64,000 nt of DNA, taken from NCBI RefSeq assembly GCF_030272615.1, contig NC_081411.1, positions 38,696,640-38,760,639 on the forward strand, written 5' to 3'. Shown one piece after another: positions 52,267 to 63,437 of this stretch. This stretch comes from Cryptomeria japonica. Lineage: Eukaryota > Streptophyta > Pinopsida > Cupressales > Cupressaceae. Position 1 is the first letter of the stretch. The number at the start of each line of letters is the position of its first letter. The translations under genes were made by a program, and so were the position numbers. The notes below the pieces were generated by a model, which worked only from the letters and a program-made list of their open reading frames with translations, made no database searches and had not been told where the DNA came from.

Positions 52267-55200
52267 TTAGTGAATTTCAGATAGGGGAGTGACCCCTAAC
52301 TTACCTCTTAGATACAAGAATGCATCCTTAGCCAATGGTTTTGTGAATATGTCAGCAATTTGTTCCTTTGTGTGAATATATTCCAATCTGATCTCCTTGT
52401 CCTGCACCAATTCTCGGACAAAATGATATTTTATTGCAATGTGCTTGGTTTTGGGATGCATCACTAGATTCTTGGACATGTCAATTGCACTTGTATTATC
52501 ACAGAACATAACAATTGGTTCTTTGATTTCCATTTTCATGCCTGCCAATAGCTGTTTAAACCAAACAACATTTGAACAATTTACTGCTGTAGCAACATAT
52601 TCTGCCTCTGCTGTAGATTGGGATATACAGTTCTGCTTTTTGCTTGTCCAGGAAACCAATCTCTTTCCTAGAAAGAATGCTCCTCCACTTGTACTTTTTT
52701 TGTCATCAATGTTTCCTGCCCAATCAGCATCAGTAAATACTTTCAAATCAAAATTTCCTCCAAATTTGTACCATAATCCATACTCTTCAGTTCCTTTCAA
52801 ATATCTCATTATTCTTTTGATTGCCGTCATGTGACTTTCTCTTGGCTTTGCTGAAAATCTTGCAACAATACCAACTGCAAGAGCAATATCTGGCCTAGTA
52901 TGAACAACATACTGCAGCTTTCCAATCATAGATCTATACAGTGTTTGATCTACTTCTTTTGATTCATCTTCCTTGGTAAGCTTCAATCCAGTACACATAG
53001 GAGTTCCAACTGGTTTACAATCTTCCATACCGAACTTTTTTAGTATCTCTTTGATGTATTTTGATTGTGTAATGTAGATACCATTTTTGTTCTGTTGAAT
53101 TTGAAGACCAACAAAGAATTTGATCTCACCAAACATAGACATTTCAAATTCCTTATTCATTTGTACTGAAAATTCTTTGCAAAGATCATCATTTCCTGTG
53201 AAAATAGTATCATCTACAAATATTTCTGCTAAGACAATTTTGTTATCTGATCCTTCCTTGATATACAAGCTACTGTTATCATTAGTTCTTTGAAATCCAA
53301 TCTAAATAAGATAGTTATGCAATCTTTCATACCATGCTCTAGGGGCTTGTTTCAGACCATACAATGCTTTATGTAATTTGCAGACCATGTCCTTCTTTTG
53401 TGGATCAACAAAACCTTCAGGTTGTTCAATAAAAACTTCTTCATCCAATATACCATTAAGAAATGCAGATTTAACATCCATCTGATAAACTTTGAATCCT
53501 TTGTAGGCGGCGTATGCAAGTAAGGTTCTGACTCCTTCCAATCTTACAACAGGAGCAAAAGTTTCTCCATAGTCTATTCCTTCTTGTTGAGCATATCCTT
53601 TGCATACTATTCTTGCTTTGTTTCTTGAAACTTTGCCATCTTCATTCAGTTTATTTCTGAATACCCACTTAGTTCCAATCACATTTTTATCCTTAGGTCT
53701 GGGTACAAGAGTCCATGTCTTGTTTTTCTCTATCTGTTCTATCTCTTCTTTCATAGCCTCTATCCAACTATCATTTCCCAATGCATCTTTGACATTTCTA
53801 GGTTCAAAATCAGCAAGTAAACAAGTGCTTTTCAACTTACCTCTTGTCATGGTTCCTTCAGATTTGTCTCCAATGATCTGATCTGCTGAGTGATGTCGTC
53901 TGACATACTCGGCTAATACAGGTTTCTTGCCTTTAGAATGAATTTCATCATTATCCTCTTGTTCTTCAACTGGCTGGTCCGGCTCGGTAAATATTAGCTC
54001 GGTTTCTTCAGACTCGGTAGATACTGGCTCGGTTTGCTCTTTCTGTAACTCGGTTACTGATGACTCGGGAGTAGAAGATTCCTGATTAGCAGATGTATCT
54101 GGTATTGTATCAGGTTCAATAGACACAAATCTTCTATAATCTTCTGGTTCTCTTTTGCTTTCTTCTTCAGATCTTTCTGCAAACTCATCAACTTTCACAT
54201 GTGCACTTTCTATAACTTTATGAGTAGACAAGTTCAAACATCTATACGCTTTACTCTTGCAAGAATATCTGAAGAATATACCTTCATCACCTTTCACATC
54301 AAATTTTCCTTTTCTAGATTCTTTCAAAATGTAACATTTACTTCCAAATACTTTTAGGTAACTTACATTAGGTTTGTAGCCATACCATAATTCATAGGGG
54401 GTTTTGAATGAGTTCTTCTTTAGCTGTACTCAGTTCAAGGTATGAACAGCAGTGCTGATAGCTTCCTTCCAGTATTTGATAGCAATATTCTTTTCAATCA
54501 TTAAGGTTCTTGCACAATCCATGATAGATCTGTTCATTCTTTCAGCTATTCCATTTTGTTCAGGAGTTCTAGGGGCTGATACTTGTCTTTTGATTCCTCT
54601 TTCAATGCAAAAGTTATTGAATTCATGAGAGATGAATTCACCACCTCTGTCTGACCTTAGACATTTAAGTCTTTTACCTGTTTCTTTTTCTACTCTGGCC
54701 AAATACCATTTGAACTTTTCAAATGCTTCTGATTTGTTCCTTAAATACATGACAGTCATCATTCTTGAGTAATCATCAACAAAAAGAATGAAGAACTTTT
54801 CTCCAGTATAACTTTCAGTTCCTATGGGTCCACATAAATCAGTATGCACAATTTCTAATATATCTTCAGATTGATAGTTTTTGCTTTTGAAACTAGTCTT
54901 TCCCATCTTTCCAATTTGACAATTCTTACATAGACCAACCTCAGGTTTCTTTATATCTGAAATACCTCTTACTTTTTTGAATTTACTTATTTTCACTAGG
55001 TTATCAAAATTTACATGACATAACCTTTTGTGCCATAGCCAACTTTCTTCAACTTGAACAATAAAACATGAACTTTCACTTGTTTCAAGTCGGAACAAAT
55101 TACCTTTTGTTTGAGTGCCTGATCCAATCAGCTTTCCTTGATTATTTAGCAGTTTGGCCTTTCCATGCATGAATTCCACCTTGAGTCCACTATTAAGTAG

Positions 55201-56508
55201 CTGTGCCACACTCATCAAGTTGTGATTGAGACCTTCAACCCAGTAGGCATCATCAAATACAAGTTCTTTGGTTATAGGGATTCTACCTCTTCCTTTTATG
55301 TAGCGAGGTTCATTATTACCAAACCTTACACTACCTCCATCATAGTCTATCAAATGTTCAAACTTGGTTTTATCACCAGTCATATGATGAGAGCAACCAC
55401 TGTCTATGATCCAAATATCATTTTTGCTTATATGAGAAATAAGTGCCATTTTATCTTCCTCATCATTATCAGAATCATCTCTTACAGCAATATAAACAAT
55501 TTCATCTTCACTATTATCAGAATCTTTAGCCATAAAGCATGTTTTCTTACCTTTGAATGATTTGTAGTCCTTTTTGCCATTCCATTTGTGATCTTTCTTC
55601 TCATCTTTGCTTTGCTTGTTTGGGCATCTAGCAGCAATATGACCGACTTCATCACATGAAAAACAGATTAGAGGAACTTTGCCTCTGTATTTTCCTCTGC
55701 CTTTGGAATATTTCTTTGCTAGAAGAGCTTCAATTATTTCAAGATCGTTGTCTGAACTTGGTTCTGATTCATCTTCACTTTCTGACCGAGATTCCTTTTT
55801 CTTTTTGCCTTTCTCCTTGAGTGAAACCTTAGCTTCAAATGCTGATTCCATGTTTTTGGGAGCTGGAACATAGTTGTCATAGTTGTCTAACTCAAATGCA
55901 ATTAATCTTCCAACTATGGCCTCTAAATTTATCTTGTGATTTGCTTCACATCTTCTTTCCTGAATTGCAGAAACTCTGATTGCATAAATGGGTAGTAATG
56001 TTCTGAGAACTTTGCTTATGACTGTTTCCTCTGAGATGTCACCTCCAGAAGCTTTGATTGCACTAACACTGGCTTTGACTCTTTCAACATATTTTGCAAT
56101 ATTTTCATCCTCACTCATTTTTAATTGATCAAACTGTCCTCTCAAGCTTTCTACTTTGGCTCTTCTCACATTGTCATCACCACCATAGATATCTTTCAGC
56201 TTGTTCCACATTTCAAATGCAGTTTTGTAATCTTTGACATCATCAAACTCTTCATAGCTTAGGGCAGATGCAATGTCTATCATCATGGTGTTATGAGTCT
56301 TCTTTGCAGCAATATCAGCAACAGTTAGTGTACCAGTGGGTGTTACATATTCTGTGTCAAGATGTGTCAATCCTGTATCTCCAATGGAAGCCAAGTGGAG
56401 TCTCATGAGACCTTGCCATGCTGAAAAGTTATTTCTGTTTAACCTTGGAATTTCCCTCTTGTAAGACATTTTGATCTTTAGCTTAGATCCTTGAAATCCT
56501 TCCTGCAA
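52267..56508 (-). pseudogene. Copia D gag-pol polyprotein, two internal stops
   Basis: One frame of 1,413 codons plus stop, broken by TGA near 54427 (CGA to TGA type) and TAG near 53299. The likely start is the ATG at 56469 (MSYKREIPRLNRNNF), 13 codons inside the first ATG. Order: UBN2 gag core (residues about 25-230, with AFEMWNKLKDIYGG); knuckle CFSCDEVGHIAARC (about 281); protease WIIDSGCSHHMT (about 368); integrase zinc part HKRLCHVNFDN and CKNCQIGK; catalytic HTDLCGP, RSDRGGEF and NGIAERMNR; RT with [28 protein letters not shown] and FVDDTIFTGND; RNase H with TDADWAGNIDDKKSTSG, FCDNTSAIDMSKNL and HTKEQIADIFTKPL. All catalytic residues I can check are present. It would make a complete copia particle and replication set if the stops were absent. 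Confidence 0.93.
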
Positions 56509-56516
56509 GCACCGAA

Positions 56517-56530
56517 AGTTCTGATACCAA
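56517..56530 (-). other. Copia D primer-binding site
   Basis: On the minus strand TGGTATCAGAACTT, one base off the tRNA-Met complement after TGGTATCAGA, adjoins the 5' LTR. Confidence 0.85.
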
Positions 56531-56531
56531 T

Positions 56532-57672
56532 TGTTGGAAATATGGATGGAGTAACTGAGAGGGGAGGGGTGAATCAGTTACCACAAAAATAAATCCACAA
56601 GTCCCTTAGATGTCTTAAATGTAAACTGCAGAAACTCGGTAAAGTAACTTATCATTGTTCATCAAACATTAACATGCATAAAACAAATAACATGAACACA
56701 TGTAACACCAGATATAACGTGGAAACCCAATTTTGGGAAAACCACCAATGTAACTAGTTACTGATTTTCACTCTTCTGAAGTGAGCCCTGTTAGGAGCCA
56801 ACCCTGTTAAAGGTTACAAAACACACTATTAGGTGTGACCCTGTTAGAGGATTTAATCACCCTGCTAGGAGTGGCCTTGTGAAAGGTCTTAAGAACAATT
56901 CAACCGAATTGTCACCTTGTCAGAGGATTTACAAAAATGGTTGTTAGACCAACTCTGTTAAGAGATTTTGGTATCACTGCTACAATGGTTAGAAAGCAAC
57001 AATGAAGTGATCTGAATTAAACACAACTTATCTTGCTGATACAGATCTCTGTTCTGCGCCAATAGATCCTTACTGATCACATATATCTTTTCTGCACCAT
57101 AAGGATATTACTGATCCTTCATCAGAATTCGCACATTTCTGCTCCTTCACATTTCATACTTCTCACTCTTTTTCACACTTCAAAATCGCAACTTGATCTC
57201 TCATATATACCATTCAGGTTACCAAGTCGGCTCAATTATAAGTTACAATAAATATTACATAGGTCGGCTACATATACAAGTTTCAATTAATAAATATTTC
57301 TTTGGTCGGCTGCATAAACATTTCACTGATGTTCGGTGAACACTGCTGATTCTTCGATAACCGACTGAACTCGGTAAGTACTGCGAACTCGGTAAAGACT
57401 GACTTTCCTTCACCTCTTCTTAGAAGACCGACTGAACTCGGTAAATACTGACTTTCCTTCACATATTTTCAAAGACCGACTGAACTCGGTAAAGACTGCG
57501 AACTCGGTATAGCATTCTGGAGTGCTAGGTAGACTCTGTAACTTGCTTCCCTTACCGTCTGAACTCGGTAGACTCTGTCTAACTGCCTTGCTGAACATTC
57601 TGAGCTCGATAGACTGATATGACATTTGTGTAACATCAAAAACAATACACAATTAAACAATTGTATCCAACA
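56532..57672 (-). repeat. Copia D 5' LTR
   Basis: Same length as the 3' LTR with no net indel. Differences are mostly single transitions, such as CTGTTAGG against CTATTAGG. The GCATT duplication follows at 57673. Confidence 0.93.
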
Positions 57673-57677
57673 GCATT

Positions 57678-58196
57678 CTCAATACCTTACTGGTCACTGT
57701 GACATCTTCCACTTTCCCTCCCGCACTCTTTATTTCACCGACTATCTCTTTTATCCTTTGACCATACTGCTGGATATTCTCACCTTCAAACATTCTCATG
57801 TCATCAAAATTTTCTCTTAGACTCTCCTCTTTAGCAATCTTAACATGTTCATCATCGCTATGAATCTCTTCAATTTTTTTCCATAATTCATATGCAATTT
57901 AAAGAGCATGAACATCCACATATTGAGCATTAGATAAGGAAATGATTATAGCCTCCAATGCTTGATGATTTTCTTGTTGTTCTTTCTTTTGATCATCAGT
58001 TAGAGTTTCAGTAGGTGCAATATACTTAGTTTCTACATGATCTCGATATTAACTTCCTAGAATCTTGATGTAAATATTCATTTTGTCGCTCCAAATTATA
58101 CAACTCTCTATTGAACTTGGGACCTTCCTTCTTCATCATTATCTACAAGAAATTTTCCACAAGATGTTAGGCTTTATATTTTAGAGGACCTGAGAT
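57678..58196 (-). pseudogene. Copia C gag N-terminal part
   Basis: From about 58085 down on the minus strand: MNIYIKILGS, then a stop, then HVETKYIAPTETLTDDQKKE, NHQALEAIIISLSNAQYVD, AYELWKKIEEIHSDDEHV, RENFDDMRMFEGENIQQY and IVGEIKSAGGKVEDVTVTSK. This is a UBN2-type gag, clearly related to that of copia D but distinct in sequence. It is cut at 57677 by copia D; the rest is at 50054-50710. The short leader between it and the primer site has no feature. Confidence 0.8.
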
Positions 58197-58208
58197 GCTC
58201 TGAAACCA
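58197..58208 (-). other. Copia C primer-binding site
   Basis: On the minus strand TGGTTTCAGAGC, one base different from the tRNA-Met complement, lies two bases from the 5' LTR edge at 58211. Confidence 0.85.
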
Positions 58209-58210
58209 AT

Positions 58211-59651
58211 TGATGGTATGATGAAAGAATAAGTATCCTGTAGATTACTGAGAGGGGGGGTGAATCAATAAATAGAAAAAATGATATAAACTTCCCAATA
58301 TCAATTTCAATCACACAAAGTAAACTTTCAATAAAATACAACTCTCAAGATCAATACTCATAATAATATTGGTTGCTTGTTAAAGAAACTTAACAGTAAA
58401 TAGCTTTAATCTTGTAAACATCCAAATGCTTAATCATATATCAACACACTCAATCTCTCAATGCTTCTAGTTATCATGCCTTATCAAAATAGTTAATAGC
58501 TAATCAAAACAATCATAAGATCATAACCACAAAAATATTCACCACATAAAATAAATATTTCTACATGGAAAAACCAAATAGGTTAAACCCATGGTGAGAT
58601 GAGGCTCATAAGATAGCTATCTGAACTCTTCTAAAGTTTGTCCTATTAGGACCCAAGCCTATTAAATCTTTTACAAAAGTCCTGTTAAGAACTGATCCTA
58701 TTAGGAATCACTCGGTTAAGGGATTTACAATAAATGCCTTGATAAAAATAAATTACCCTGTTAGGAGTAACCTCAATAGAGGATTTCGGCATTTTAGCTA
58801 ATGGACCACCTTGTTAGAGTATTTAAGAAGTAACCAAGCTTGTTATAGCTTACTGGGTTATGTGATTTCAATTCTAGTGTAATTGTTAGAAGACAACAAG
58901 TTTTTCTTGATTTGTCTGAATAGCATTACACTTGATTGATCAGATCATTTTAAGCTTAAATCCACCTTTACACAAACTGTAGATTTATTATCTAGTATGA
59001 CAACCACACACTCAATTGATTTTTGCCAACACACTTTTTCAAAATAACTTCACTGACCTTAAATATAAATTAGTTAGGTCGGTAACACAACAAAACCATA
59101 AATTTCCCATAGAGATTACAAATAAATCGGTTCAAGTGTGACCCTTGGATTAACATAGCAATCTGTACACATTTTTTCAAGAAAATTCCAACTGCTCCTT
59201 GATCACCACTTCATCAATCTTTTTAACTCATCATGCGCTTTGCATTTGATGCAATACACTCTTCTCATTCCATAGACAAAGAATCAAACACGCCAAGACA
59301 ATTTGAACTTGTCTTCATACAATGACCAGACATGTCACCATCATTATAGCTCAACATCAGATCATAAACTAGCATAACCATTTGAACAGACTTAATTGGT
59401 TAGGGTTTAACAAGAACAACTGGTAGGGTTTACTGGTTAGATAAGGTTTATCCCCATACACCAGTTACCAGTTCAACTCACATACCTACATATTGGTTTA
59501 CAACATCTTCCACAAAGCTCTTCCTACCAATTACAAGACAATATCAATAATAACAATAATATCAGTAATATCATAAATATCATTACCGGTTCAATTGACA
59601 TCAATGACAACATAACATATCATTAGTGAAATCTTCATGCAAATTCCAACA
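58211..59651 (-). repeat. Copia C 5' LTR
   Basis: 1,441 bp, partner of 39995-41437. Ends TTCCAACA, followed by CTAGG (59652-59656), the aged target duplication, and then element F LTR sequence. Confidence 0.87.
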
Positions 59652-59656
59652 CTAGG

Positions 59657-60045
59657 TTGAATCCAAGAAATTAGAATAATGTTTAGGAAGAACCTTTCAA
59701 TGATTTGAAAAAACTGAGAAATTAGTGCTTACTACATTAAAATACTACTCATGAATTTTGATACTGAAAACCTACATCTTCTTATACCTTCAAGACTAGA
59801 ATTAAACCAAGTTTAGTTGTAATACATTACATGGAACTTGAAATAAATAATTACTCAGCCTTGAAACAACAGATTGCTGCCCTTTAAAGAAAACTAAACA
59901 ACATACAGTAATGGGAGTTTCATCTAACCAATCCTACCTCCTAGTAAACTAACTAAGTAGACTACTTGTGAGTAGGCAAGTAATACCTTAACTAATTAAA
60001 TGAGTCTCTTAAGTGAACAATAACTTTGTCTATTTATCACGGCCA
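59657..60045 (+). repeat. Element F 3' LTR, second part
   Basis: It resumes the F LTR after copia C (TTGAATCCAAGAAATTAG, matching 31540 onward) and runs to TTTATCACGGCCA at 60045, matching the 5' LTR near 31930. There a new TGTTGGAA sequence begins, so the remaining about 670 bp of the LTR lie outside the window. Confidence 0.82.
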
Positions 60046-60851
60046 TGTTGGAATTTTGGAGGAATTGATATATGTTGCATTTTTTTTTCTCATTGATGAA
60101 AACACTAGCTATTATGGTTGGTTACTGAGAGATAGTTTTTGGTTACCGACAGAAGATGTAGTGTTACTGAGAGAAGAGACTATCTATTGGACACTTCTGA
60201 CATGTTTGAATCAATGGAATGTATTTGGTTACATGTGGTATATTCTTTTGGAGCATGTCTTGGTCTGATGGTATTGACTTGGTAATCAGATGCTATCATA
60301 CACTCTAGTAAACCCTTACCAGCATAGGTTTAAGGTTCTACCGGCAGAAATTTTCTTGAGAATTCTTGACAAGATTCATAAGTGGTGTTGGTATTGATTT
60401 CATGATGCTAAATATATTCTTTGATCATGCTTCAACTAGTTGGAGACATTGCTTTGGCATGGTGGAGCTTGAATAGGTCTGGTGCCTATCTAGGTTATAG
60501 ACCAATATCATGTTAATGAGTCCTCTACATGTTACTAGAATAATTTACAGATTGGTTAATATTGTTTTGGTCTAAAGTCGACATGGCATATCATTGTAAT
60601 ATGGATATATGTAATGATTTTATTGTAATATATTTTATGTGGCCGACCTAATTGGTTTAGACCTTAGGGTTGGTATAAGTTAATGTAAGATCTCATTGTC
60701 AATAAATGGTGTGGAAGGTAATGTGTGAATATTGCAATATCATTCAGGCAGAATATTATATCGATCATTGAGGATCGAATTGGGTTGAAGGAAAAGGTCA
60801 AAGGCCTCCAATGTTGGGATTAACTGGGATTGTAATTAGGCATGGTAGATG
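60046..60851 (+). mobile_element. LTR-like sequence 'G', unidentified, interrupted by copia B
   Basis: It starts with TGTTGGAATTTTGGAGG, an LTR-type terminus, exactly where the F LTR breaks off. It contains CCGACAGAAG and TACCGGCAGAAA words like those in the other copia LTRs here, and CAATAAATGG near 60704 as a possible poly(A) signal. No coding capacity is supported; the frame 60026-60268 crosses the junction and is chance. At 60852 copia B inserts. The rest of G would be to the right of the window. Confidence 0.55.
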
Positions 60852-61215
60852 TGTTGATATGTGGTTACTGATCAGCAAAGTATTGTACATTCAGCACGTA
60901 ATTTTTTTTGCCATTTTTTTGTTGATGAAAACTGACATTGTAATAAAACCCTAAAAAGCTCGACTTTGTTTGTTGCCCTAAAAATACATGTTATAAGTGG
61001 CTAGGATGCCTAAGGAATTGTAAGGTTGATGTACTATTTTTGCTGGATAACAAGAAAGATTGGACGGTTGTGTATGGTGGACATAACCCATTCTAGGTGA
61101 ACCATGTTAAATCTCTATGTTATATGTGTCCTATTTTATTTCTTTATCTTTTATATTTAAAACTGCATATAATTGTTAGTTCATATTTGCTTTGGATCTG
61201 CTTATAACCCTAACA
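60852..61215 (+). repeat. Copia B 5' LTR
   Basis: 364 bp, TGTTGATATGTGG to CCCTAACA. It is homologous to the copia A LTRs in reverse complement but has T-rich sequence (GTAATTTTTTTTGCC) where copia A has its GC-rich block. Confidence 0.87.
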
Positions 61216-61217
61216 AT

Positions 61218-61229
61218 TGGTATTAGAGC
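61218..61229 (+). other. Copia B primer-binding site
   Basis: TGGTATTAGAGC, one base off the tRNA-Met complement, follows the LTR end by two bases. Confidence 0.88.
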
Positions 61230-61275
61230 AAGGTTTTCTGTAAATTGGCAAGACTTTCATATTTGAGTGGGAGCA

Positions 61276-62233
61276 ATGGAGGATTCCAAGTTCAAGGTCG
61301 AAAAGTTTAATGGCTAGAATTATCAGTTATGGAAAATGTAGATGGAGGATTACTTGTATCAAAAGGATTTGTGGCGGCTGTTGGAAGGAAAGGCTAAGAA
61401 AGAGACCACATTGTAAGATAAAGAGTGGGACATTTTAGATAGAAAGGCACTGGGATCCATTCGATTGTGCCTTTCACCATCTGTAGCATTCAATATAACA
61501 GAAGCAAAAATGACTGTAGATTTGATGGCGATATTGGCTAAGTTGTATGAGAAACCCTCGGCTTCGAATAAGGTATTTCTTATGAAGCATTTGTTTAATT
61601 TGAAAATGAGTGAGGGAGGATTTGTAGTAGAGCACTTAAATGAATTTAATACAATTACCAGTCAATTGTCTTCGGTAAAAATTACCTTTATAGAAGAGGT
61701 TAGGGCTCTCTTGATTTTATTTTCTTTTCTAGAAAGCTGGTATAGCTTGGTTATGGCTATAACTTTGTCTCTGGTAAAAATACTTTGGTATTTGATGATA
61801 TTATTGGTATTATCCTAAGCGAGGAAATGTAAAGAAAAAGCACAGGTGAGACTCCAACATCGTCAAGTAGTGTTTTGAATGTGGAGAACAGAGGAAGATG
61901 AAAAGAAAGAGGAAAAGGTCCTAGGAATGAGAAGTCACGAGGGAAGTCAAAGAAAGGATGCTCTCAATCTAGAGGAAAGAAACATTGCTGGTACTGCGGA
62001 AAGCCTGGTCATCTAAAGAAAGACAGTTGGTCTCATAAAAACAAAGAAGGAGACAAAAATAAAAATGACAGTAAGGAAGCTAATATTGCAAGTAATACTT
62101 TACAAGATGCTTTAATCTTATGTTTTGATAATGTTAATGATTCCTGGGTAATAGATTATGGGGCTTCATTTCATGCTACACCCTAGAGAAAATATTTTCT
62201 AGATTATGTTCAAGGTGATTTTGGACAGGTATA
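61276..62233 (+). pseudogene. Copia B gag, zinc knuckle and protease
   Basis: ATG at 61276 (MEDSKFKVEKFNG) is followed by four stops within about 45 codons, then an open part from 61465 (CLSPSVAFNITEAKMTVD) to a frameshift near 61760. The knuckle CWYCGKPGHLKKDSW near 61988 keeps CxxC and His but has Ser for the last Cys. The protease site near 62140-62185 reads DSWVIDYGASFHATP, so the catalytic DSG has become DYG. A stop follows. The product would have been the particle protein and protease; this copy is inactive. Confidence 0.85.
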
Positions 62234-62234
62234 T

Positions 62235-63436
62235 TTGGGTGATGATGAGCCCTGTCAAATTGTTGGAAAAGGAAAGATAAAGATCAAGTTGCAAAATGGT
62301 AATGATTGGTTTCTGCAGGAGGTAAGACATGTTCCTAATTTAAGAAGAAATTTAATTTCTGCAAGGCAACTAGGTAGTGAAGGTTGCATAGTTACCTTCT
62401 CAGACAGTATGTGGAAGGTCACTAAAGGATCATTAGTAGTAGCTAAAGGTGCGAAGGTAGGCACATTATATATGTGTATTGGTAACACTTACTCTACCCT
62501 AGCTGCTACAGATAAAGCTATTGTAGGGACAACAACAACAGATGTTGCAAGAACAAATTCGATAATATGGCGCCATAGGCTTGGGCACATGAGTGAGAAA
62601 GGGATGAAAATCCTTCACTCTAAAAATCTATTGCCAAGACTAAAGAAGATTGATTTAGAGTTTTGTAAAAACTGTGTTTATGGTAAACAGAAAAGAGTCA
62701 GATTTCTCAAGGTTGGGAAAGAGAAGAAGAGTGAGAAGTTAGAGCTTGTGCATTCAGATGTATGGGGACCAGCTCAGGTATCATCTCTTGGTGGCTCTTG
62801 TTATTATGTTATTTTTATTGATGACTCAACTAGAAAAACATGGATATATTTCCTAAAACAAAAATCAAATATTTTTGAAACTTTTAAGAAATGGAAAACT
62901 TTGGTTGAGAATGAGACAGAAAAAAAGTTGAAGTGTCTCAGATCGGATAATGGAGGTGAGTATTACAACAAAGCATTTGAAGATTACTACTCCTTAAATG
63001 GGATTCGAAAGTAGAAGATAGTTCCAAGAACTCCACAGGAAAATAATGTGTCAGAGAGAATGAATATGACTATCATGGAGCACGCAAGGAGCATGAGATT
63101 GTATGCTGGATTGCCCTTACATTTTTGGGAAGATATTGTACATAGTGTTGTCTATTTGATAAATAGAGGACCTTCAACCTCTTTGGATGGTGGTATTCCA
63201 GAGGAGGCATGGACTGGTAAAAAGGTAAATTATTCTTTTCTGAAAACCTTTAGTTGTGAAGCTTTTGTCCATATTGATAAAGAAAACAAAACCAAGCTTG
63301 ATGCTAAATCTCAGAAATATATCTTCATTGGATATGGGATAGATGAATATGGCTATCGGTTATGGGATTTTGAAAATAAGAAAATAATTAGAAGTAGAGA
63401 TCTTATATTCAATGAGAAGGTTATGTATAAAGAATA
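62235..63436 (+). pseudogene. Copia B integrase
   Basis: Two open parts, 62235-63014 and 63048-63437, are separated by a TAG near 63012. The zinc part reads WRHRLGHMSEKGMKILHS and CKNCVYGKQKRV. The core reads VHSDVWGPAQVSS (Asp), CLRSDNGGEYYNKAF (Asp) and NNVSERMNMTIME (Glu), so the DDE triad is present. The C-terminal blocks KKVNYSFLKTFSCEAF and GYGIDEYGYRLWDF match copia A. It lacks the stop that copia A has just upstream of this domain. Confidence 0.9.
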
Positions 63437-63437
63437 G

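Larger units (their letters stand above)
50711..57672 (-). mobile_element. Ty1/copia element 'D', young and nearly intact
   Basis: The two LTRs (50711-51851 and 56532-57672) are both 1,141 bp and differ at roughly 25-30 positions by eye. The 5-bp duplication GCATT is perfect (50706-50710, 57673-57677). The primer site is at 56517-56530 and the purine tract at 51852-51866. The polyprotein frame 56508-52267 has only two internal stops. It inserted into the gag of copia C. Among all elements in the window this is the most recent complete insertion, judged by LTR similarity and coding integrity. Confidence 0.95.
39995..59651 (-). mobile_element. Ty1/copia element 'C', interrupted by copia A and copia D
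   Basis: LTRs are 39995-41437 and 58211-59651 (1,443 and 1,441 bp), running TGATGGTATGATG...ATTCCAACA. Flanking 5-mers are CTGGG and CTAGG (59652-59656). The purine tract at 41438-41455 and primer site at 58197-58208 give minus orientation. On the minus strand the order is gag, zinc/protease region, integrase, RT, RNase H, which is the copia order. The gag is split by copia D (50711-57672) and the protease-integrase region by copia A (45081-50048). Without these it is about 7.7 kb. Stops, frameshifts and a 326-bp tandem duplication mark it as inactive. Confidence 0.87.

Noticed and set aside
60026-60268. Plus-strand 80-codon frame
   Set aside because: It crosses the junction between the F LTR and element G and has no recognisable content.
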